From the NCBI RefSeq assembly GCF_921293095.1, contig NC_060251.1:62141585-62205584 (forward strand): a stretch of 64,000 nucleotides of DNA, in the 5' to 3' direction. Numbering within the stretch: the first letter of the stretch is position 1; the number at the start of each line of letters is the position of its first letter. Source of the DNA: Ischnura elegans (lineage: Eukaryota > Arthropoda > Insecta > Odonata > Coenagrionidae). This document shows, one piece after another, positions 1-23,827 of this stretch. The position numbers and the translations under genes are program-made. The notes beneath the pieces were generated by a model. It was given only the letters and a program-made list of their open reading frames with translations, ran no database searches and was not told the DNA's origin.

Positions 1-206
1 TGTGAATAATAATTTTGAAAAAAAATCAAGATTTTTATCAACCTTAATTTAGCCTCCCCAGCATATGTATAGTGGATAGTAACCCAAAGAGAAAATATTT
101 CTGGAAACCCCCTATCCCTTCTTGCAACGTGCCTGCAAAAGATGACTAAGATGATATAGTAAACAAGGAAATTTTCTTCAGAGCATAAACTTTTAGCTAG
201 CCTTAC

Positions 207-11848
<11,642 letters not shown>

Positions 11849-12542
11849 AAATATCTACGCTTAAAGTTTAGTTACTTTGAGTGATCAAATCCATCATCAT
11901 CGAAAATATAAAGCATCACGACAATCGTAAGCACATTATATCACCCAGTAACTAAGAATCACCATCAATCACCATTTTCAAATTTAAGATCATGTTTGAA
12001 CCGCATTTCGGTAGTCAATTTGTCAACAGAGGTTTTAGGTAAGTAGGGAAACTATCGGAGTGGAGTTCACGATCCAAAAGTAATAAAAATTGTTCGCTCC
12101 TTTTTCCATTTAAGGAGAATGAGCATATTTTTTACAATGTAGATATCACTCAATAATTGAAAAAACTACACAATCATTTCACCATCAGTGCTATGAGGTT
12201 TAATTTTAGTTTATTTTTATAAATATTGTTATTAATTAGTTTGTTGAGTGACTACTGTGTCGCTACTAAACTCTATCCTTGGCTTATTACGAATTTCAAT
12301 CTCTGTAATGTATGTTTCCGAATAAACTTTGGCGGGAAGTAACTTCTCAATTAGTGGTGAACGGTGGTGAACTTATATTCTTGTGCGCTATTATGTTATG
12401 TTCTTATACGTGGGTTACGTTTAATGTATTGACAGTGTAGTTTTCAGAATATCACCAGCGATAAAGTTCAAGACTATCGCGAGGTTTGTGATGTTGTAAG
12501 CATTGATATAATCTTCGAAACCCTGAACTTAAAGCAGATAAA
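11849..12542. promoter_or_regulatory. Shared POLQ/CHAF1B divergent promoter with E2F-type site
   Basis: These 694 bases separate the two start codons. The motif TTTGGCGGGAA at 12328-12338 fits the E2F/DP consensus and lies about 205 bases before the CHAF1B ATG. E2F control is known for CAF-1 subunits and many S-phase genes, so joint S-phase expression of both neighbours is a fair inference. I saw no TATA box in a convincing position. Apart from this motif I recognise nothing else here. Confidence 0.55.
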
Positions 12543-15500
12543 ATGAAGTGTATAATTCCGGAGATATCATGGCACAATAGAGACCCTGTATTGAGTGTGG
12601 ACATTCAGCCTCGTCGTGGACATTCCGACGATTTTTGGAGGCTAGCGTCTAGTGGGACGGACGCTCATGTCTTGGTAAGTGCATGGCAATGACAATTTGA
12701 CACTTGTTGATATTAATGTGCCTGTCACTCCAAGTGAGTGTGTAACTACTGATAAATTAGAGTGTCGGAAGTGGTGGCAAAAGTACGTTTTGTTCTCCCG
12801 CCTCATTTTTGTGTCGTAAAAACTTGCCTCATTTCGTTTTTTGTTATATATCCATAATAATAAAAATCGTTTCCGTCCGAAAGAATTGACAGTATTTGTC
12901 TTATCTTTCTAGATTTGGTACATTACGATTCAAGAGTCTGGTATTGCAAATTTAGAATTTGCTGCTGATTTGACAAGGCACCAAAAAGCTGTGAATGTTG
13001 TTCGATTTTCTCCCTCTGGTGAATTTCTGGCATCCGGTGATGACGGTAGGTTAATCTTCGTGGTAGCTAAGAAGGGTGTGTTTTACTAAAATAAGAATAT
13101 TATGTAGTTATGAAAGTAGGTCTAAAATGGGTCCAGGAGCTATTTGTGAATCGAAAATTGCATACTGGATGTATAAATTTAGTGCGTGTTTTTTTTTTTC
13201 ATTCTCGTGATTTTTTTCATAATATCAAAGTAATCTCACTACCTAGAACATTGCCAAGTGTTAGGGGTAATGTCTATCAAAATTTGCTTGCCCTGTTATG
13301 TTGGTGGCTTAGTTTGTAGTGGTGCCATAATGGAGGGGGACTTCAGAGATATTGAACTTGTCCGTGCATAATATTTTTTTATCATTTTGCAATTTCTTTC
13401 TTGCCCATACAACAAGATGTGAGTCTGTGAGATGAGATTTGTGAGCCCTGCTGTTTTTACAGTAATTTGTGTACCACATGTCCTATGATTGGATTTACAG
13501 AATCAGTGATTCTAATTTGGAAACAAAAAACTGACCAAGATCTTCCAGAGCTTCCCACTGGTGATGAAGAAGGCAATGCAAAAGAGCAGTGGATTTCCTT
13601 AAAGGTTCTCCGAGGTCATGTGGAAGATGTATATGACTTATGCTGGTCTCCTGACAGTACTTCTATTTTCTCTGGATCTGTTGATAACACTGCTATATTT
13701 TGGGATGTTCAAAAAGGTAACTATTTTTATGAAAGATTGGCTTTCTCTTCTCACATAACTTTCCTGTTTGTTGATTAACTATATTCTTCTGATTCACCAT
13801 TGAAATTGCTCACGACAAGTTTCACCTATGTTTCAATAGGGATTACCTCACATGAGGATTATGTTTTCCTTTATTAGCAAGTGCTGGTCCCTAATTGGGC
13901 TATTATTTTGGTGATAGTGTTTGTGTGGGAAAGCTCCTTTCAGCAGTGGTGACAGCAGCAGTACTCACTCTTGCTCACTACAAGTTATTTGCATATCTCA
14001 ATGGCTTTTCATATTATTTTCAGAAATTACTTATATTTTATAGGTATCACTTCTGCTTTCTCAAAGTTGATTTTGTTACATCTTTTTAATGCATGTATCA
14101 GTTCTGCTACTGCAGGGAGTGAAATTGATTGGTTATCATGTCTCACTTGTGCACATGTTGGTGAATTTTCAACTGCTCCCTTCCTTTCTCTCAATACCTT
14201 ATCGCAGCTGCTTCCAATTTTGTAAATCTCCTTACAGGTGTATGATTTTTGGGTAACAGTTTGTCACTAATCTTCCTGTTGCAGTTAAATCGCATGGCAT
14301 CATATTTCTTCAGTAGTCTGGCAATTTTCTCCATTATTATGGCTTAAGCAAAATCTGCAGCTTTGGTTTTACCCATTGTCTTGGGTGTCAAATTTCCACA
14401 TCATGATTCCAGCTGCGGTCCTTCCCAGGACCTTGGATGGGGATCATATATGGATAAGCCTATAATGGAATAGCACACTCCTATAAAAGACGATACAATC
14501 ACAGCAGAAATCACCTACAGATTCCACTTGGAATATAGGCGAAACTATTGTCCACAGCAAGATAAATGTGGTGAATACCTAGTAAAATGGTGCAGAATTC
14601 ATTAGTACCTCACCCAAATGGCTTTGGCAGCAATTTGAATTATCATTAAATGTTATTCACTTTCATTTGCATTTACTTTCTAAGGTCGAAACACAGGAAT
14701 ACTCAGTGACCACAAAGGATTTGTACAGGGAGTTGCATGGGATCCACAAAACCAGTATGTGGCCACCATGAGTAGTGACAGGTAAAGTAGACACACTTCT
14801 GATTTCATTTTTTGTTGTCATAATTGATATGTCTTCGTCTCTATCTGCAATTTTTGTTTTAGGTTGTGCAGAGTTTATAACATAAACACCAAGCGTGCTG
14901 TGAGTAGAATTTATAAATCATGGCTACCTGGAGTCGGAAATGCTGAAAATCCAGAGGAGAAAGTTTTTAGGCTCTACCATGATGACACATTGAAAACCTT
15001 TTTTCGGAGATTAACATTTACACCAGATGGGGAATTACTCATAACCCCATCTGGTGTCATTGAAAAGGAGGGTGATCTCAAGAATATCAATGTAACCTAT
15101 ATATATTCAAGGCATTTACTCAATAGGTAAGCTCTGGGATTATTTAGTCTAATCAGTAAATGTTGTTCAGGATTGTTGTGTGCCCTTCATAAATTGTTGG
15201 CTTGCACAAGAAAAAAATAAGACTACATATGTTGAGATAATAAATTTTTAATTCATGTGGAAGTTGAAAAAAAGTTTTGACAGCCATTCCCTTTGTCATT
15301 GATTTCTGTGAAATTTGACCAGCAATCAGAAATACCTTTTTATATGGGAAAATTTTGGAATTTCGTCTGATCAGGATTCCACTGGGAAATTTTCAGGAAA
15401 TTTACCTTTCAATTCTAAATTTCTTGTCTTTGTCAACATGTCTTGATTAATGCTCTTAATTTGAATTAAAGGAAAATTAAGTGTTAATTAAAACAGCAGT

Positions 15501-18500
15501 ATTAATAGAGTAATTCTACAAGGAACTTTTTCAGCTTGCATTTCTGTCATGCTTTAAAATACCCATAAGTATTAAGAGCACATTTGTGCGAAAATCCACA
15601 GAGAAAAAATCATTCGCCTTGACCGGGATTCGAACCCGGATCCCTCGATTTCCGGCCGAGTGCTTTAGCCAGTTAAGCTACCGAGGCGTCATTCTTCCCT
15701 GTGGAAATTTGTGGACTATACCGGACAAGGTGGTATGGACTGCTGAGCATATTATGCGACGAGCAGTCCAAATCGTGCGCACGGCGCCACAGCCGGAGAG
15801 TAAAGTCCGAACTTTGAACACATATAGGTGTTCTCTCTTTGACGAATTTAAGTATACCGGGACTAGCCACGGTGATAACTTTTACGGGAGTCACCCGCAA
15901 CAGTGGTATGGACTGCTGAGCATAATATGCTCAGCAGTCCATACCACCTTGTCCGGTATAGTCCACAAATTTCCACAGGGAAGAATGACGCCTCGGTAGC
16001 TTAACTGGCTAAAGCACTCGGCCGGAAATCGAGGGATCCGGGTTCGAATCCCGGTCAAGGCGAATGATTTTTTCTCTGTGGATTTTCGCACAATTGTGCA
16101 TTGCGGGTGACTCCCGTAAAAGTTATCACCGTGGCTAGTCCCGGTATACTTAAATTCGTTTAAGAGCACATGAAAAAAATAGCTTCAGAAAATGCACATT
16201 AAGCTTCATATAAATTTTTAAGTGCATGCCTACAAATTATCAAAAAAAGCCCTGTTATTCTTCAATATACATTCCATGCAAATAGTCGGGCATTAAAAGG
16301 GTTAGAGAGCAAATTAGCTGCTCAGCTGAAAAAGAATTCTACATTTTGCCCATCTCGAAGATTTTCTTGCCATTAGCAATTCAGTGTCATATTGTTATTA
16401 TGTATGTGGATTGAAAGTAATTTGAAATTTGAATGCAAAACCCTCAAGTATACATGGAAAAAAACTTGGGCAGTTGTCACAAGGGAAAATTTTGCAATGA
16501 ATCTAAATATTGGCCATAATTGTCAAATTGAACCAGCTTGCATTTCTTCAATGTTGCTTAATCTTCTGTCCGAGAAATCATAGTGAGTCTTCATTTTTTA
16601 CTTAGCAATCAAATACCAGTTGCTGAGTACCCTAATACAGTCTAGCTGGCGAGAGTTGCCTGATGACAGTTGTAAAGTAGGGGCGGAGAACCCTGCACCC
16701 ACATGGTTTGCAGCCAATCGCTGTCCCCCAAACGCACCTCACACTCTTGCTTTGTCATGCAACGTTGTCACATGCAGATGAAGCACTGAAACAAACCTTA
16801 GCCACCAAATCAAGCCCTTTCTTCGAATCACCTAAACTAAGGATTCTTCCTTTGGGTCCTTCACACTCCTCGTCCCTTCTGGCTCCTTTCTTAAGGGAAG
16901 CCTTTTGTTTACATGTGAGGTAGGCATTTCCCTTTCTTACCTGGCAACCTTGCCTCCTTCCTCTTCTGCCTGTCATGGGACAATTCTCGGTAGCCGGACT
17001 GTAAGTATAGGGTGTGTAACAAAAGCCAATTCAGAACTTGATTGTCCTGAAAAATAACTCCTTACCAAGGCTAAGCTTTCTCCCTTAAGTGATAGAAATT
17101 TTATACATTAATTTTTTTTAAATTCATGTTCGTGGATCTCTCTATACACCAAGTTTGTAGTTTTGTATCATTTACTTAAACTTTTATAAGATCTGAACGT
17201 GATTTTTTTCAGACCAGTGGTATATTTGCCTACTGGTGACAAATACACCATAGCTGTGAGGTGCTGCCCAGTATTATTTGAATTACGTGCAGATGAACCT
17301 GGAGACCATTCGGCCTCTCCGAAAGAAGACATTAAAAATAGCCAGGAGAGTGTACGTGGTGATGTTAAGAGTGAGAGTGCAGAGGAGAAAATGGAGGTTG
17401 AAGACTTCGACAAGCCTGAGGACGAGAAAAATGCTCCAGAAACTCCAAAAATGAAGGCAAAAATAGAAGAAGAAAAGCCTTGGGAAAAGCATTCTTCTCT
17501 CTTTGCTCTGCCTTACCGAGTTGTTTTTGCTGTAGCTACTCAGAAGTCAGTGATTCTGTATGACACACAGCAGCCCTTGCCCTTTGCAAAAATCTCCAAC
17601 ATCCATTACACCCGGTTGACAGACATAACCTGGTAAGCTTATTTTGAATGTGGCGGCCTAAATCCTGTGTTAATGCAAGCTCAGGCAGATATTTACCCTA
17701 AATTCTCAGGTGTAACGCATGCTCATGCTTAGGACGTTATTTTCATGTCTCCAAAATTTTAAGCATATCACATTTAAGTACATACATTAATACCAGGACA
17801 TTCACAGAGCCATGTCTAATGTAAATCATATTCTTGGAATTGTTGAAATTCTTGATCAATATCATCCTTTCATGATTTTATGTATGAATGCTTGAAGAAA
17901 TTTTTAATTACTACCTGCCTTGTAATTCTTATGTACAATGCACTTTTCTGTTGATATTACGTATATGGCACGTGTTATACTAGAGAATTTTGGGAGGATG
18001 GATTTGCATTATCTCTCTCCTATGAATATCCAGTTTATTAGTACTAGGGATGGAATGATTTGATTCTTATAGTTGGCACTGGAAACGATGTCCCAAAAAG
18101 ATTAATTCTGTAATACTTAAAATTAAGTGAAAGCTGTTCCCCAGAAAAATGAGCTTTTCACCATGTAAAAAAAAAAAAAACAGTTTTAAACTAAGGCAGT
18201 CTGAAATGAGTACCGATTATAACTTAGTTGGACTTGTAACAAAATATTATATGTACGTATTTGAAATCTCTAATAAGGTGCTTTAAAATGTTTAGGCAAT
18301 ATCATATTTTATTCTGAGCTCTATCAAAATCCAATTACATATTTTCATGCATGAAATATCATTCCGCAGCCCCTAAACTCATCCTATCTGACTGGAAGAA
18401 CATGCAAACTCCCACCCTGTGACGTCCTTGTCTCATCAATCAGTGGAATCTCCCAGAAAATTTCTCTGATGCACATTCTGAATTACCGTGAAAATTCCGT

Positions 18501-21500
18501 AATGAAAATAGATAGATTTCATGAAAGTACGAGTACAAAATGGTAGAATAGCCCCTTCCGTGTTTAATATTTTAACTGTCCAAAATAAGAATGAATTGGT
18601 GTGTTCATTTGAGCATCTCTAATAAAGAATTCTTCAAACTTGGCGAAGGCAACAGGCTCTGATATGGAGAAAGATTGAAATGTTCTCAGTTGATTTGGAT
18701 GGTAGTGCTTTTTCTAAGTGCTTTTGGGCCTTTTTTTCCTTTCCAGAGCAAGGTGAAAAATATTTGCCTTGTTATTACCGCAGTAAGTTCAGTTCTTGGT
18801 TCAATTTAAATTCAAAAGAGTGGGCCCATGTATAACAGAGTTTCGTTATAACAAAGTAACCTTCAAGGCACCTCAACTTCATTTGGAGGAAAACCAATTT
18901 GAACCCTCTTCACATATTTAAAGTAAAGGTTTTGCATTAACCCAAGAAATGACATATTTATCAGTATATTAATTCCAGATAATGGGTCATAATCTCATAA
19001 AAATGAAATCTTTCGAATAGCTATTTTAGGATATTTTTATAGTTAACTTTTCTTTTTAAATTTTTTGCTATGAGATAATTCGATTCTCTAATATTTAAAA
19101 AAATACCTAAGTATTAAATATGCCGCCTGATTCTGTGCATGTTCAATGAGCCTTTGGATACATACATATTATCCAAGATAAGCGTGTTAATAAACAAAAA
19201 TAGTTCTTCTACTGCAGTAAAGTGATCCATGTAAGCGGTAAAATAAGAACTGGAACTGAGAATCGATGCCAAGAACCTTACTGCAACTGAAAAAACTGAT
19301 CCATCCCCATAGGCGCAGACTCCATGGGGCCTGAGGGGGCTCGAGCCCCCTCAATAATTCGTTTGGGGGGGCGGAGCCCCCCCAATAATTCAAGAAATTA
19401 ATTAATTTATGTTATGCTTTGTTAAATCACAAAAATATGTTGGTATATTTTATTTTCCTTGTTTGACGATAGTTACCTTTTAAAATAATTTCAGTGATGA
19501 TATAAAACAAATAATTATTACGGTATTAAAAAGGTTAACTGAAAAAAGTGGTGTGAATCGTGATAGTGTTTCGGGGCTGCGACACACTTTGAACTTTTCC
19601 CGGTGCGTGAACCTTCGGGTACAAACTGGCGGGCCAAGAGGGATGTAAGCTGCCTCCCGGTTGATTTAAATGGAAGAATGACTAATTTTATAAGAATGGA
19701 AGAATGACATAAAAAATGTGTCAGGCTTGTAGAGTTTCCCGAAGTGTCGAGTTATAGAGAGTCGAGTTTTCGGGGTTCTAATATTGATCATATGACCCCT
19801 CGAAAAGGCTTTAAAAAAACTTAAAAACTCATTATTTTTCATCTAAAATTTAGAAAATTTCCCGAGGCATGACCCACGGTATGGGCCCCCCCAATATTTT
19901 TTATAAGTCGGCGCCCCTGTCCATCCCTTATTGCTACATATCATTCTAAAATATCTTCATGTGGAAGAAAGCATGTTTAGATGTTTCAGATTGTGGAAAT
20001 TTACATTCATTTTAGTGTGTGTGACATTTTACTGAAAATTATGCTCCTGCTAATGAAGATGATATGTTTTTAAATGATGTTGCATTTGAATGGTGGTAGG
20101 GTATCATGGTAGCCTAGTGGGTAAAGTGCTTGACTGCTCATCGAGGGTCCCAAGTTCCTGGTGAAGCCCTCGGTCACTGAAATAATATCCTCGAAGTGCA
20201 AGGTGGCTCAAGGAAAGGGACTGCCCCCTACCTCGAGTGGGTCATATTCACACACTAGTGGCTAGGTCTGGGGTGAGCTCGACCCTCATCTATCCAAACC
20301 AACCTTCAGGTTGAATCACTGAGTGACTGGAAGTCGGGTGAAATCTGTAGGAAATGAACCATTTGAAACTATCTGTTGTACTGTTATGATTACAAAATTT
20401 CTATTTCTGTAGGTCATCAGATGGTCGAATTCTCGTCGTTTCATCCACTGATGGTTATTGTTCTGCAATAACGTTTGCTGAAGGAGAGTTAGGGATTCCA
20501 TACAAAGGAAATAATGAAGCCCAGAACAGCATGAATAGCAGCCCAGTTTCAGCTAAGAAGCCAGCCAGAGAGGAGAAGGCACAATCAGAGGAACAGGTTT
20601 CTGGTGTTAAACAAATTCCTAGTGCCACTAAGGGAAAATACGAAAAAGTGCTTCCTGAGAATTCTGATAAGAAAATGTAAATATTTAAAAAATTGTTTTT
20701 GCATGATCGTTTTACTAAGGGAGGTACCCAAGTGTCATTGCGAGATCGTATTCAAACTTTGCTGTGTGGTAGAGTTTGAAATATGAAGACTAAAATGATT
20801 TTGCTCACCTGTCCAATGGGCCCTGGTTTTCAAGATAAAGATCTATAAAAATTGCCAGTAAAAAAACCTAGATTTTTGCAACCCACTGTACAATAATATT
20901 GTAATACAATGGCAATTTAGCCCAATTCACATTTAGAGGGACTTAAACTTCATCGCTATGCTCAAGAAAGTGTGCAAAAGAAGTGAGGTTACCACCATAT
21001 TGGGATATTATATTATATCAGGGATTGTTTAAATCTTGGCATTTACTATTAATTTCATTTCTATTCTAAAATTCTTGGTAACAAAGGCTCATTGGATGCT
21101 GTGGCATAAGCATGTACATCTTAGAATTTCAGCTTCCTTTTTTGTCTTTCTCGAGTCTAGCAGTGGAAGAAGAGTATCCAAAATGAGGATTAGGCTATAC
21201 TTCCTGTATTGCAGGTTGCATAAATAAAAGCCTTTTACTGGGGCTTTCTATCAATAATATCTCAATAATTATGGCCCATTGGGTGTGTAAGCAAATAAAT
21301 TTATTTCTTCAAATTTCATATTCTATCACAGTGCTAAGTTAGAAAGCAATCTAGTGGTGACACTTTGGTACCTTCCAGTGTTAGAATGAATTCAATATAA
21401 TTCTTATCCTCTTGCTCAATGTCTCTCTCCTTGCAGAAAAAATGTGGCGAAGAAGAGTGAGACTAGCTGTGAAGAGTTGAGGGTAAATTCCAGTGATTCA

Positions 21501-21764
21501 AAAGGGATATCTAACAATAAATCAGAAGTTGTCAGTGAAGGGAAACCAGTGATGGAATCAACTGTAAATAGCGCAAATTCTATGGACACTCATGAGAGCA
21601 TGAATAATTCGTCCCCAACCAAAAAGACCCCAGAAAAGAATAAATCCGAATCCCCAATGCAAGTTAATGGGAATAAAACTCCTGCACAAGAACAAAGGAA
21701 AACACCTCGAAGGGTGCAGCTGATAACATTATCCAGTCCAAAAAGCAAAAAACGCCTCATGTGA
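12543..21764 (+). CDS. CHAF1B: Chromatin assembly factor 1 subunit B (p60, WD40 protein)
   Basis: CAF-1 p60 helps deposit histones H3-H4 behind replication forks and binds ASF1. Eight exons join in frame to 617 residues: 12543-12674, 12913-13045, 13501-13716, 14685-14781, 14863-15126, 17213-17632, 20413-20676, 21437-21764. The protein starts MKCIIPEISWHNRDPV, like the vertebrate MKVITCEIAWHNKEPV. WD40 blades carry RHQKAVNVVRFSPSGEFLAS, RGHVEDVYDLCWSPDS, NTAIFWDV, FFRRLTFTPDGELLITP and YDTQQPLPFAKISNIHY. Exon 6 carries an acidic insert of about 65 residues rich in E, D, K and S between AVRCCPVLFELR and LPYRVVFAVA, where vertebrates have about ten. The C-terminal tail is disordered and ends near TPRRVQLITL, which resembles the ASF1-binding B-domain motif of p60. 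The gene converges with PRDX4 downstream. Confidence 0.93.
15615..15687 (-). repeat. tRNA-like SINE head, inverted partner
   Basis: Essentially identical to the plus-strand head at 15990-16062 but inverted, with the same A and B boxes. Confidence 0.75.
15990..16062 (+). repeat. tRNA-like SINE head, GGA anticodon position
   Basis: Folds as a cloverleaf: acceptor GCCTCGG with TCAAGGC, D stem GCTT/AAGC, anticodon stem CTCGG/TCGAG, T arm CCGGG/CCCGG. A box TAGCTTAACTGG and B box GGTTCGAATCC are intact. The loop CCGGAAA has C where tRNAs have U33, and there is no long variable arm as a serine tRNA needs. This is a SINE promoter, not a tRNA gene. Confidence 0.75.
19308..19919. mobile_element. hAT-like MITE
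   Basis: Flanked by an exact 8-base duplication TCCATCCC (19300-19307, 19920-19927). Ends CATAGGCGCAGACT and AGTCGGCGCCCCTG form an imperfect inverted pair; G-runs and C-runs follow inside. The 8-base duplication and CAGGGG-type end fit hAT. No transposase. Lies in CHAF1B intron 6. Confidence 0.8.
20098..20335 (+). mobile_element. tRNA-headed SINE-A copy
   Basis: Head GGTAGCCTAGTGGGTAAAG has an A-box-like core, followed by a decayed B box. The tail CCAACCTTCAGGTTGAAT matches the copy at 55236-55461, as do GGTGGCTCA and GGTGAGCT-type blocks between. Confidence 0.7.
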
Positions 21765-21810
21765 TATTCTAAATGAACACTTTGTAATACTTGTAAGGTG
21801 CTATTGTTGT

Positions 21811-21816
21811 AATAAA
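21811..21816 (+). terminator. Polyadenylation signal of CHAF1B
   Basis: AATAAA lies 47 bases after the CHAF1B stop codon and is the first such hexamer downstream. A run of A follows within ten bases. Confidence 0.7.
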
Positions 21817-22191
21817 TTTGTAAAAAAAAAATTTCTTGAGAAACTCTTCTACCTTACCTTAGGGTCTAGGGCCAATATCCCTTGGGATATTTTTCAGTTA
21901 GTATTTGGAATCCTCATGACTTCTGTAATAAACCTGCAAATTTTCATTAGAAAAGGATGAAAAGTGTGGCTGAGACAAACTATTTCCCTCTCGCGGTACA
22001 AGTGCCTCTGGAGACCGCATTCATTGAAAAACTGCAGGTACACCCAAACTTCAAGTGGTCATAAAAAAATTAGTACAGATAGCCAAGAAATATTTTACAC
22101 TTTCATCCCTTTGGGGAAGGATGAAAATTGCCTAGTTTCATCAAAATCTGAGTTGGTGGATGTCATGCCTGGATGAACTGACATGCAATGA
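21817..22191. other. Convergent spacer, left part: nothing recognised
   Basis: Unique-looking AT-rich DNA between the CHAF1B poly(A) signal and the twin hairpins. I see no reading frame with protein-like content and no familiar repeat. Confidence 0.5.
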
Positions 22192-22285
22192 CCTGTAGAT
22201 GAATTAGGTTTCTAGCCTAGAAACCTAATTCATCTACAGGCCTCTCATCATGTGACAAAAAAAGTTTGTCACATGATGAGAGGCC
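22192..22285. repeat. Two abutting perfect hairpins
   Basis: The first palindrome (22192-22240) has 24-base arms, starting CCTGTAGATGAATTAGG, around one C. The second (22239-22285) has 21-base arms, starting GGCCTCTCATCATGTGAC, around a five-base spacer. They share two bases. An imperfect third hairpin (TATGCCAGGAA and its partner) follows at 22431-22456. The perfect arms imply recent origin or upkeep. No terminal repeats or target duplication tie them to a known transposon family. Confidence 0.85.
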
Positions 22286-23827
22286 TTCTAAAACAGAGTA
22301 CTTTTCATAGTACAAACAATAAATTGGCCATTTATAAAAGAATTGAGGCTTCACAGATTTTGAACTTATTATGCATCAAGTTTCACTTTTTAAAAATTAC
22401 TCCAATGCCATGGACCTTTGGCACTGTTAATATGCCAGGAAAAATTCCTTGGCATATGGCATAAGATCAGAGCTTCCCCAAGAAATAGGGTATAATCTGA
22501 ATACATCTCTCACCTTTTATAGACTTGGAGCAATTTTTGCTGCTCCGGCTTCTAAAAGTCCACAACATTGGTGGCAAGGGTTGTTTCATCCTTCATTCAC
22601 TTGGGCTAATTGGCCAAAAGTGTCTAAATGATAACTTTAGCATGGCATTCTCTATTATTTCCATACTAGACAAACATATGGTAAACAGCTAAGGCAACAT
22701 TCCTAACCTACAATAAAATGGCACTTACTCACTGAAATGTGACGACTGCCCTGAGAAATACATCAAGAGGAAATTCAAAGAGGAGTATTTCTAGTAGAGG
22801 GAACATATGTACAAATTATCCAAAAAGCTAGTAAAAGGCCTTTCCAATCAGTAAGTTAACTCCTCTTCACCCCCTTTGACTGCTTGGGTCACCCTCTATG
22901 CGGTGACCAGGTGATACAGACAGGCATAAAGCACCCCACCCTCAGGCTTCCTAAAGTACTAGCTATTGCCCCCTTGGAATGTCAGGTTGTTGTGATGAAA
23001 CCAAAGAGCCGAAGACCAAACATACAGAGGATGTAGATTGGGATTTAGGTGGAGTAGCTGCACTCCCTACTACCAGACAAGGAAAACACCCTTCTTCCAT
23101 CCCCTCCTGAAACCTCACTCTCCCTTTTTTTGGCTACACTCATTGCTCTGTAACTTAACACTGTAACAGCCCCTGTAAGTAACCAAATCCCAGTGGAGAA
23201 AAATTCTTTAGCGTACAAAACTCTTACTCTTTATTTGTCACAATATTTCTTGAACCTACTGAATAAATAGAGAGAGGGAATAAGGATGACTAAACAATAA
23301 ATTAAAAGCAGAAATTAGTCTGTTTTGAGTTTTTCACTTTTTTTAACACAAAATAATTGCAGAAGAACCAATACAGAATGACTTCGCACCAGAATAGATG
23401 ACAACATCCTTGAATTACAAACAACTGAACAGCACCATAATACCTTATTTGAGATCACAGGTGACAGCAGTCAGGATCAGTGCTGAGGATTTTAAATTTT
23501 AGTGTCTGTTAAACCACTGGAATTATTTCGATAAATGATTTGGAAAGACCTTGTTTAAAGCTGAAGTCATTTTGGACCCAAATTAGTTTCATTCTTAAAT
23601 GTGTAAAAACAGTAGCACAATAAAAAAGTATTAAGTGAGCAATATTGTAACCCTAACCTGGCACACATACATAATTGTGAGCTTTGAAACACACCATAAC
23701 AATTTTGAGTCCAAGTAACTAAGAAGGAAGTCATGTGATGTAATGTTGAGAGATTTTAACCAGCTAGCACCTTAATTTGTTCAAAGTAACCGCTGCCGGT
23801 TGAAGAATAACACAAAAAGTCTTCATG
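22286..23827. other. Convergent spacer, right part, including the likely PRDX4 3' UTR
   Basis: Apart from the imperfect hairpin at 22431-22456 and a candidate minus-strand poly(A) signal at 23230-23235, I recognise nothing. Short open frames here have no protein-like composition. Confidence 0.4.
23230..23235 (-). terminator. Candidate PRDX4 polyadenylation signal
   Basis: AATAAA on the minus strand about 590 bases after the PRDX4 stop. It is the first exact hexamer I found downstream. Usage is unproven. Confidence 0.35.

Larger units (their letters stand above)
15584..16159. mobile_element. Inverted composite of a tRNA-headed SINE
   Basis: Flanked by an exact 12-base duplication, TTAAGAGCACAT, at 15572-15583 and 16160-16171. 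A block of about 170 bases (15584-15757) recurs inverted at about 15927-16097, and a second block (15840-15900) recurs inverted at 16099-16159. Both copies of the first block carry a tRNA-like head (15615-15687 minus, 15990-16062 plus). A 12-base duplication points to LINE-driven insertion. It lies in CHAF1B intron 5. Confidence 0.85.

Noticed and set aside
15586-15999. Open frame of 137 codons in CHAF1B intron 5
   Set aside because: It runs through the tRNA-like SINE head and its inverted partner; the same peptide text appears on the other strand because the DNA is an inverted repeat.
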